Origin: Linum tenue | Lineage: Eukaryota; Streptophyta; Magnoliopsida; Malpighiales; Linaceae | Assembly: GCA_946122785.1 (NCBI GenBank) | Contig: CAMGYJ010000009.1 | Location: forward strand, 27,749,633-27,813,632 | Length of the DNA: 64,000 nt | Reading direction: 5' to 3' | Shown: piece by piece, positions 55,546 through 64,000 of the stretch | Numbering within the stretch: the stretch's first letter is position 1 | How the letters are laid out: each line of letters begins with the position of its first letter | The notes under the pieces: generated by a model | Told to the model about the DNA's origin: nothing | What the model saw: the letters and a program-made list of their open reading frames with translations, nothing else | Database searches by the model: none | Made by a program: the position numbers and the translations under genes

Positions 55546-57690
55546 AATAATTATATATTATATAATATAGAAAAGGGATAATTACTATATTATATACTAT
55601 ATAATATAGCAAAGGGATGTTCAAAAATAAAGAATAATTACTATCTTTCAAAATAAAGTTTTTTGTTCTATATCCATGTAAAGCCAAAATTTTCATTTCG
55701 TAAATGGAAGTTTAAAATATGAAAGCCAATTGAAATTATGAATTTAAAAAATAATAATAATAAAACATGAAGTTCATTTGCATATAAATTTTTTTAGGAA
55801 AATTACCAAAACTTAAATAAGAAATATAAAATACAACACTGTCAATATTGATTATGAATAATTAACAATTGAGACAATCTATAATATTAATATAGACATG
55901 TACATTAAAATTCTGGTTAATCTAACTATTCAGCAAAATTATCAATTAAAAGTAAATATAGAAAATTAATGTATTTGAAAATTTGATTATTTTAATAGAA
56001 AAGAAAATTCAATTTAATTTGCTTTCGATTTATGGAAAAAGAAATAAGGAAAAATTTTGTGTTTTCAACTTTTAGGGGGAAGAAAGAAGAGGGAAATTTG
56101 GTATTTCAATTTTCAAAAGATAAGAGGAGAGAAATTTAATTGCTTTTAAATTTGCTATGTTTAATTTCTACTATATCCAATTAGTGATGCCCTATAAGGC
56201 TAATAAAGTTTACAATAGACAATGTATTAGTCGCTAAATTTTAAACTTTTAAACCATCATATTTAAATATTGTACTATAACCTGCATTTGAGATAGTTTA
56301 AATGATGTGATTGAGATAAGATAACTCATTATATATTCTCAAATTTATCCAATTAGTAATGTCCTATAATGCTATAGTAATGTTTACTACGGAAGATGTC
56401 ATTGTTACTAAATGTTAAATTTTTAACCATCAAATATGTAACCCATAATGTAAAATAGCCTGCATAATGCGGTATCTTATCTAACCTCGAATATCATAAA
56501 TTCATACTATTTTACATTATATATCATATACTATTATTTACCAATGTGATTGTCACAATCTTTACCGTTATGGGGTTAAGAGTTTAACATTTAGTAACTA
56601 AAATATTGTCTTTTGTGAACCAATAACTAATTGATTAATTATATTTTAGAACCTATCATGAGTTATCTCATCTTGGATACAATATTACTCGAACGATCTA
56701 AAATGCAAGTTATTTTACAATATTTATAATAAATTTAATTACTTTTCAATTCGATTATTACAATGTTAACATTATAGGACATTACTAATCGTATATAGTA
56801 GATTTGAGAACGTGTCGTGATTTATCTTATCTCAATCATATCACGTCATTCGAACTATCTCCAATGCAAGTTGTAGTACACATATCATAGCACCCCTGAT
56901 ATGAACTAATTTAACTTGTGATAAACAAGTAAACAACATACTTATGCGTTCGCACTTATTATATGTACTTTAATATATTTCAATAAATCATAACCATCAG
57001 TTATTATTATTTTAGATTAAATGAATTTCATGATTCAAGCTTGAGAATTAGAGACTAAGTTTCACTCATTAGATGTTATGGTATATTATGATATCCTAAA
57101 CTCTGATTAATTTGTGGTTAAGTAGTAAAACTTAGCGACGTACAGTGATATAAACGTAGACTTATAGCATATGATGGCGGACGCTAGTATGAATATTTGG
57201 GTGTGATTGTTTATGACTTTAGCCTTAGTTACAATTAACATGAGAAAAAACATTGCGGGTATGGAGTCCCTCAAATAAAATTAAAACAATCAAATAAGTT
57301 GCGGGAAACCAAAATAATTGGAGCCAAAATTTAGGAGGGAAATTTGAAGCCAACTCTAGGGAGAATCAACACTGAATTCCTATTTAACGCCCTAAGTATT
57401 TGAATTTCTCCGCCCTAAAACATCTAATATTACTTAAATATCCTCATTTTACTTAAAACATTTTATGTATGTAAATCCCTCAAACCTAGATTTTTAGGCT
57501 CTCATTCAAATTTCTGGTTTTGTCATCACTTATGGCAAATTTGATTCCCTTCATAAATATAAATCAAAATTTTACTATTTTACCAAAACTACCCTGTGTG
57601 TTGTTAGTCTGTGACAATGCCCTCACTCCTCAAATATCCATGTACTTGATATATTTTGTTTACAATTTTATACATTACGTAAAAAAAGTT
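55546..57690. repeat. AT-rich region with tandem and inverted ~180-bp repeats
   Basis: Direct units near 56.16-56.27 and 56.34-56.44 kb (CCAATTAGTNATGNCCTATAA, CTAAATNTTAAA, TTTTAACCATCA) recur in reverse at 56.56-56.67 and 56.69-56.89 kb (inverted GATTGAGATAAGATAA, ACATTACTAAT). No gene is visible in the whole interval. Confidence 0.5.
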
Positions 57691-57698
57691 GTGTCATA

Positions 57699-57946
57699 TG
57701 CAGTGGCGGAGCCACCTTTTATTATGATGGGTTCCTAGACCCACTTTATAGCTTTAGAGCCCCGCTAGTGTAAGCATGTCCGGAAAGTCTACCGCGAGCG
57801 AGTAGCCTTTTCCAAAGAAGCGCTAAGAGCTTACTTGTTGCCTTGCCAAAGTTGGGGGCTGTCAGGAGTGAGGGAGTGAGTATAGGGCATCAATCAATAA
57901 TAGGATGATCAAGTGGTGTTAACACTATATTATACTGAATGGTTAA
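57699..57946. mobile_element. Truncated hAT end and unassigned flank
   Basis: CAGTGGCGGAGCCACC at 57699 is a classic plant hAT terminus. The matching right end is absent. The following ~170 bp are unassigned. Confidence 0.4.
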
Positions 57947-58590
57947 AGGTCGTCCTAAAAATTACTAACCATCGTCCTAACTTAATATGTAATTTACCAA
58001 ATTGCCCATTTTGAATTTCAAAATCAAATACAAAACAAACAACTCCTCCCCTTCCATAAATCTAAAAAAATATATAAACCAAAATTCAACAAATTATCTT
58101 ATGGACCGAATCATAAATCGTAGTAAAAGAATAGAAAATTATTGATATAAACCAAACAAATCCAAAAAAACCCAAAAACCCTCAACCGAAGCCAATTTTC
58201 GGTTGTACCATGGCTCAACCTAAGGCAATTTTCGGTTGTACCATGGACCAACCGAAAATTACCTTCGGTTGCACCATGGCTCAACCGAAGCCAATTTTCG
58301 GTTGGTCCATGGTACAACCGAAAATTGCCTTAGGTTGAGCCATGGTACAACCGAAAATTGGCTTCGGTTGAGGGGTTTTGGAAATTTTTACCTCGTCGGA
58401 GTCGCTACTCATGATTCGGACGTATTCTCAACGATTACGACTCGAGAATGTCAACGATGAATTCGAGAGTGTGGGAAATTGAGTGTTTTTCATTTTTTTT
58501 AGTTAAAGTGATGTTTGTTTGCTAAAAATGTCAAAAGGTTAAAAGTGTAACTTTGTTATTTTTTAGGACGATCAATAGTAATTTTAAGGA
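57947..58590. mobile_element. Fold-back element carrying a long hairpin
   Basis: Terminal inverted repeats of ~35 bp (AAAGGTCGTCCTAAAAATTA on the left, TAAAGGTCGTCCTTAAAATT in the reverse strand on the right). The centre (about 58165-58385) is a near-perfect inverted repeat with arms of ~100 bp built from 33-bp units of CCATGGTACAACCGAAAATT type. No protein is expected; both strands read short repetitive frames by symmetry. Confidence 0.8.
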
Positions 58591-58662
58591 CGACCTTTAT
58601 CAATTCCCATATTATATAGCACATAAAAGATAATAATATTTGTACACAATTCAAAATACAAG

Positions 58663-59359
58663 ATCAAAAATGTCTGGTCCTCTTTGAGGACTAAGCATCC
58701 AATTGTCGTGGATGAAACATAATATTCCCTTGGTGAAAGTTTATGTTCCCTTGGTGGAAGTTGTTGTGGATGAAACATAATATTCCTAGCAATCGATTTC
58801 TGTCCGGGCTCATTATGAAGGACATGATCATTACTAGGGAGAAATTGATTAGTTGGGGTTAGACTATTGATCCAGGTTGTGTGTTGTGCTCATGTGGTAC
58901 TGATTCAAGAGCTCATTTATTCTTTGATTGTTCTTACACTAAGCTAGTGGCTGAGACAGTGCCGAGAGGTTTTCCTATGCCAGGTGGTTTTTGTTGGGAG
59001 GATTGGCTAGCTATTGCAACTAATCTTGTTTCATCCTCTGGCATCCAAAGTCAAGTGATTGGTTTTTGCTGGTGTTGGTTGCTTGTTGCTATATGGAGGG
59101 AAAGATGCACCAGGGTGTTTGGGGGTAGAGAGTTGGCTCCTGAGTTGTTGATTGCTTCCTTCCGCTCTGATTGTAGTAACTGTGGTGTAGGCAGAGTTGA
59201 ATTTGCTTCGTTATTTGGATTAGTTCATACTTAGGTTTATTTGACTGTTAGTGGTGTTGGATGGTTTATTTCTTTGGTGGTGTTTACACCCTCATTGTAT
59301 TTTTCGATTCTGGCTTTGTCCAGTTGAGCTTAATGAGAATTGCCAATTATCGGGCGGAA
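58663..59359 (+). mobile_element. LINE tail with zf-RVT domain (LINE-D)
   Basis: The frame 58881-59234 and upstream codons read SGLIMKDMIITREKLISWG, CVLCSCGTDSRAHLFFDCSY and WLLVAIWRERCTRVFGGREL, the zf-RVT and terminal region of plant L1 ORF2. A 15-bp direct repeat (AATTCAAAATACAAG) borders it at 58648-58662 and 59360-59374, consistent with target-primed insertion of a severely 5'-truncated copy. No A-tail is visible. GTGGATGAAACATAATATTCC is repeated at 58.71 and 58.77 kb. Confidence 0.7.
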
Positions 59360-59374
59360 AATTCAAAATACAAG

Positions 59375-60905
59375 TTTTCGTATTTCATGATCACGATTTT
59401 ATTTGTCTATCAATAAACTATAGAGAGCTTTGTGACACAAATTAGCACTGCATATTATACTATATTATATAACTCTAGATCATACATAAACATGTGTCTC
59501 TAATTTCTTATTCTGAGTTTACTAATTACTAGTTTAGTATCGAATTCTCCACCCTCAAACGAAAAAACTCTATAAACCCCGCGTCATACCACCCTGATAT
59601 GAATCATATCTCCCCTATACGATTACATCACCATCGTATCAAGGGTGCAGGTTTTGTAAGCTTGATTTTTGTAGCGTACCCTGTCTTTAAACATTAATAA
59701 ATTTCATTTTTTATATCTTATATTTATTTTAATTCAGACTCACTTTAAATGAAATTCTAACTATGACACTCACTATACGTTTATGGTGAATATAAATGGT
59801 TTAGGATACGTTGCATAATCAGGTCTACACCATTAATTTTGAGTGGGGCCAAAAGGGCTCGGATCTAAGGGATTAAAATTAACAGTTTTTTTTATTTTTT
59901 CTAATTTTCTTAATTGATTATTATCACGTTCTAATTTGGAATTCAAAAATATATTTCGAGAAAAAAAATTTCAATATATTTCGTTGTGATCTACAAAATG
60001 ATATTCGTTTTCAATATATTTCGAGAAAAAAAATTTCATACCACTCAAGTTACCACCCTAGTATAGAGGGTAGTAACTAGTGGTAAATAACAGTTCGTAT
60101 ATTAATTCCTACTATCATACACACATGGCTCAAATTCCTAGACCTAGAGCCACCTTCTATAGAGAATCTGTTCAAATGTGTCATCTCTTTCTTCCTCTTG
60201 GAAGTGACATACTTTGAAAGTGCTTCTGGTTATACAAGATTATTGAGGGTTCCGTCCATTGTCTTTGTCTTTTGTATATCTGCTCTCTTTATAATTGTTA
60301 GTGGGAGAAATTGTTCAGGTATGTGGGTCTTTGTACGGGTGACATAATGGCCATTAGCTGTCAAAGTTATGACACAATGGATCGGGAAATCGGCATTTTA
60401 ACAAGGTTAATAATATACTGATATATGTGGTTTATTAATAAAATGTGTGCTCCCTAATTCATGAACAAGAGAGAGTCTATTTCACTATATTTGAGAAAAG
60501 ATACAAAATTATATGGGGCAGTCTGTTAACATATATTTTTCATCATTTGATTAAGAGTAAAACAAAACCTTATTGGGAAATCATTCTCCTTTTCCAAAAA
60601 AAAAAAAATCCTACTAAAATAGTTTTTGTTTTATTTGGATGATTGAGAGGTGGCTAATTGTTCATGTTTATTCATTTATATGGAATAAATATCTTATGAA
60701 GCGAAACACTTGACAATAAATTTATTATTACTCCTAAAAACCTTAACGGTGCATTCACTTTTGGGTATCTATAATAATCTATAACAGTTGTCTTAAATTT
60801 TTCTTCCATTCTTGTAGCTTCACATTTGAAATTAACCCATGTATAGAGAAAGGAAAAAGAGGAAAGGCTTGGCATCAAGGATTCATCATTCAAGAGTGGC
60901 CAAAG
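59375..60905. other. Intergenic region with one dispersed repeat
   Basis: 59.95-60.11 kb resembles the 24.25-24.55 and 25.05-25.07 kb sequence flanking the hAT MITE (TTCAATATATTTCGAGAAA, CCTACTATNAT) but lacks the MITE. Otherwise no gene is seen; the interval is AT-rich. Confidence 0.45.
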
Positions 60906-61028
60906 TATTTCTCCATATATATGGACAACAATGTCTCATTTTTTTCATCAAACAACATCTCTTAAAGAACCAAATCCCTATCAATTTCTTCAATTTAATT
61001 CCTTTGTGGTAGAAGAAATCTTGCAAGC
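60905..61028 (+). promoter_or_regulatory. Core promoter and leader of the defensin-like gene
   Basis: TATATATGG at about 60915-60923 lies ~110 bp upstream of the ATG and is followed by a CA-rich leader (ATCAAACAACATCTC). Confidence 0.45.
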
Positions 61029-61489
61029 ATGGTGAAGAAGAGCTCGTCACTGTCGGTGGTACCACTCGTCTTTCTGTTGGCTTTTCTCCTCGTCGGCGGT
61101 AAGAACATGCCTAATCTATAAACATGAAGTGGGACTGGGGAGTTATCTCTGATAATTATGGTTCAATAGTACCGGTGAACAAATAGTTGTTAATTACAAG
61201 TTTCTTATATCTTAGATTATTTGGGAATAATGTAAATTAGATTGTTGTTATAAATTGGTAATATATATGGGTTAGGAATTATTTGACAACTTAGATATAT
61301 ATATATGCGCGTGATTTTGCAGGATTGGAGGCGGCCAATGAGATGAAGATTTGTTACGGAAGTGTTGTGGTGAAGGCCAACTGTGTGATAGATAAAATTT
61401 GTACGGCTGCTTGCGTTGAGAAATATGGACAGACAGCGTTTGGCCATTGCGAGGATATCCGCTACTGTGTTTGCTACTATTTATGTTGA
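61029..61489 (+). CDS. Defensin-like cysteine-rich secreted peptide, two exons
   Basis: Exon 1 is 61029-61098 and exon 2 61323-61489, joined by a GT-AG phase-1 intron of 224 bp (GTAAGAAC...TTTTGCAG). The predicted 78-aa precursor starts MVKKSSSLSVVPLVFLLAFL, a signal peptide, and the intron falls near its end, as in plant defensin genes. The mature part has eight cysteines spaced C-X9-C-X5-C-X3-C-X11-C-X5-C-X1-C-X3-C; the central C-X5-C-X3-C and C-X1-C spacings are diagnostic of the CSab fold. The canonical defensin gap between cysteines 5 and 6 is longer, so I call it defensin-like (DEFL/LCR). Role could be antimicrobial or reproductive signalling; not determinable here. Confidence 0.85.
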
Positions 61490-62640
61490 TACACATAACA
61501 AGGAAGGCCCATAATTTGTTTTTTTTATTATTATTATAAATGAACCCGAATAGCGTCCTATCTTTCATTCACTATATACGAGGGTTCGGAAAACTTTTTA
61601 TTTTTCTTTGATATTAAATACCCCTCTTTTATTGAACTCCGATACTATGTTGAACGACATTCTCTCGTTTCAACTTTATTTAGTCGAAATTGTGGTTGTT
61701 TCTCTCTTTTCACCGAAATCAAAGAAGATGGCAAATTGTTCAAAGAAATTGGCCGAGAAAGTCTCGATATAGAATTTTAATTCAAGTGAAAGATACATAT
61801 TAATGGATGAAACTTTGATGATTTGCATATTTTAGTAAAGTCAGGCAAAAATAGTTAATTAGATACACATACAATCAAAAGCTTCCATTCTTTGTAATCG
61901 GATTGGGACGATTTACAAGTGATCCGATTCTGTTCCTTTGAGGAGAAACCCAATAAAATTGGAACATGGTTTCTTTTATAATCATAGAAACCTTCATGTT
62001 TTATTTGTGATATCGAACTGTAAATACACAAATTACCTTGTTTGTTCATAGATTATCTCTTGATTATTCCAATTTGATACTAAAAAATGAAGGATTCCTA
62101 TGAAAATTTTTGTGGTGGCTAGAGTGGACTCGGACTTGCGACCTCCTTCACACGAGTACAACACTTTGGACATATATAAACTAGGAATATTTTTTATAAC
62201 GGTGTACAAATGGGCATGATACCATAATATCATATGCAAGGATGAAGCATGCCACATGGTGCACCCTGCCAATTAGCGTATCTAGCATGAAGCATGTCAA
62301 AATTAAACATGCTTTTCTTTTTCTTTTCTTTTTTTCCCTCTTCCATTCAATTTGCTTTAACTAGATCTATATAAAATTCAAAAATATCATTTCAGCACTA
62401 TAACATCTTTTTTTATCACAGCACTATAACATTTAATTATTACTCAAATGAAGAGATTTCCTCACTAGATAATGATCATCATATAAAAGTCGACGTCTTA
62501 CTCCAGGATCAAAGATGCTGGTTTTATAAATTGGAATTACCTTTTCTCTTTTGATAATCAAATCGGAAAAATCATTTTATTTTGGTACATAAATAGGAAA
62601 GAATCATGAAAGAAAGGAAAAGGAGATTTTCTGAATTGGA
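61490..62640. other. Intergenic region between the defensin-like gene and GMP synthase
   Basis: AT-rich; no gene, element end or repeat that I can support. Confidence 0.4.
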
Positions 62641-62863
62641 CTCCCGAATTTCAATACAGTAGCTTGGGAGGCCCAAGAAGAGCAAAAAGCCCACTTACTT
62701 CCCGCCAACCCCCAAAAAAATTCTGTTTCTACCAAAACCCCTAATTCCCCTCTTCCCCTCTTTAAACCCTCTCTTCCTCCCCAAATTTCGCATCCACTCC
62801 CGCCACCCTAAAACCCTAACAAAAGACCTTCCTGGAGAGATTAGCTTCCGCCGGAGCCGGAAA
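62641..62863 (+). promoter_or_regulatory. GMP synthase promoter and 5' leader with telo-box
   Basis: C/T-rich leader. AAACCCTAA (telo-box) at 62811-62819, with ACCCCTAAT and TTTAAACCCT nearby. Telo-boxes are common upstream of plant genes for growth and translation. No clear TATA box. Confidence 0.5.
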
Positions 62864-64000
62864 ATGGACCCAAAGGCCGTGAAATCCGACCTCGTCCTAA
62901 TCCTCGACTATGGCTCGCAATATACCCACCTCATCACTCGCCGGATTCGCGCTTTCAACACCTTCTCGCTCTGCATTTCCGGCACCTCCACCCTCGACGC
63001 CATCACTTCCCTGAACCCCAAGGTCGTCATTCTGTCCGGGGGCCCGCACTCCGTCCACACGGCCGACTCGCCCAGCTTCCCTGATGGGTTTGTGGACTGG
63101 GCGCTGGAAAACCGCGTTTTCGTGCTGGGAATCTGCTACGGGCTGCAGCTGATTGTGCAGAAGCTGGGAGGGGAAGTGAGGGTTGGGACGGAGCAGGAGT
63201 ATGGGAAGATGGAGATTGAAGTGGTGGGGAATTCGGGTATTTTCGGGAATAAGAAGGTTGGGGATAAGCAGGTGGCTTGGATGAGCCATGGCGACGAGGC
63301 TGCTCGCTTGCCGGAAGGCTTTGAATTGGTGGCCAAGAGCCAGCAAGGGGGAGTTGCAGCTCTTGAAAATCGGGAAAAGAGGTTTTACGGGTTGCAGTAT
63401 CACCCGGAGGTAAACTCTCGACTCTAGCTTTTGCTTTTTTTGCAAGGATAGATGAACAAAGGTGCAGACTTCTTTTTATGGAAATGTGGATATTTTGTAC
63501 ATTTTTAGGTGTCTCATTCGCCGGAGGGCATGGACACATTACGGCATTTCCTGTTTGATATTTGTGGAGTGGCAGCTGGTTGGAACATAGAAGATGTCTC
63601 GGAGGAAGAGATCAAGGCGATTAAAGGAACAGTAGGTCCTGAAGATCATGTTATTTGTGCTTTATCTGGTGGTGTTGATTCCACAGTTGCTGCAACACTG
63701 GTTCATAAGGCAATCGGTCATAGGCTTCATTGCATTTTTGTTGACAATGGTCTATTGAGGTGAGCTGCTGGGGTTACTTATAGTATTGATTACTGGTGTT
63801 ACTCTGTTGATCAATTGTTGTAAGTCATCTGTTCCGGGTTCTGTAGGTATAAGGAGAGAGAACGAGTGATGGAAACATTTGAGAAGGATCTTCATCTCCC
63901 TGTTACTTGTGTCGATGCTTCGGAACAGTTTCTTAGTCATTTGAAGGGCGTGACAGATCCCGAGATGAAAAGGAAGATAATTGGGAGGGAATTCATTAAC
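62864..64000 (+). CDS. guaA: GMP synthase (glutamine-hydrolysing), 5' part
   Basis: Converts XMP to GMP with glutamine and ATP in purine nucleotide synthesis. Exon 1 62864-63409, exon 2 63509-63759, exon 3 from 63847 to the window edge; introns are GT-AG (63410-63508, 63760-63846) in phases 0 and 2. The N-terminal class-I glutamine amidotransferase domain has [27 protein letters not shown], the nucleophile region [11 protein letters not shown] and the His/Glu pair in QYHPEVSHSPEG, which spans the first junction. The ATP-pyrophosphatase domain starts with [14 protein letters not shown] (P-loop) and [15 protein letters not shown]. No damage seen. The 3' part, including the dimerisation domain, lies outside. 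The symbol is the bacterial name used for orientation. Confidence 0.96.

Noticed and set aside
58111..58460. Similar repetitive ORFs on both strands (MYHGPTEN...)
   Set aside because: They are the same palindrome read from either side; symmetry explains both.

Overview
The window is eukaryotic nuclear DNA from a flowering plant, probably a eudicot. The evidence is Copia/Sirevirus, Athila-like, LINE, hAT, MULE and Harbinger-type transposable elements, plant-only gene families (Gnk2/DUF26, DUF247, BAHD, defensin-like), AT-rich spacers and GT-AG introns. I cannot name the species. Most of the 64 kb is nested transposable elements. Only four host genes look intact: two small secreted Gnk2-type genes (11.6 kb and 29.3 kb), a two-exon defensin-like gene (61.0 kb) and the 5' part of GMP synthase (62.9 kb to the window end).

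Layout. 0-2.7 kb: a decayed Copia fragment, two frameshifted exons of a short-chain dehydrogenase, a large imperfect inverted repeat, hAT debris and a small MITE. 2.97-10.27 kb: a young, intact Sirevirus-type Copia element on the minus strand. It sits in a DUF247 pseudogene with a perfect 5-bp target duplication and carries a third ORF after pol. 11-12.3 kb: Gnk2 gene 1. 12.9-17.4 kb: two decayed LINEs, followed by a hAT MITE at 17.43-18.06 kb. 18.49-21.32 kb: a non-autonomous LTR element with its target duplication. 21.7-22.3 kb: an orphan Gnk2 promoter. 23.85-27.60 kb: a Harbinger-like element containing a hAT MITE and a Pack-MULE that captured most of a BAHD acyltransferase. 28.0-28.8 kb: a U-box gene fragment beside another MULE end. 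28.8-30 kb: Gnk2 gene 2, followed by a 5'-truncated LINE with an 18-bp target duplication. 33.0-35.6 kb: two hAT-like elements. 36.25-44.40 kb: a second young Sirevirus-type Copia element, also with a third ORF, flanked by a 288-bp duplication of a Gnk2 3' fragment. 44.8-55.3 kb: three related Athila-like LTR elements, one nested in another. 55.3-60.9 kb: repeats, a fold-back element with a long hairpin and a LINE tail. 61-64 kb: the defensin-like gene and GMP synthase.

How it fits together. An old tandem array of secreted Gnk2 genes (at least five units by promoter, coding or 3' remnants at 2.3, 11, 22, 29 and 36/44 kb) appears to have been split by successive insertions. GMP synthase marks the gene-rich right edge. 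The most unusual items are: the shared third ORF in the two Copia elements; the 288-bp flanking duplication; family-specific palindromic word arrays just upstream of the presumed promoter in all three Athila-like LTRs; the single-ORF non-autonomous family; and the hairpin-bearing fold-back element.
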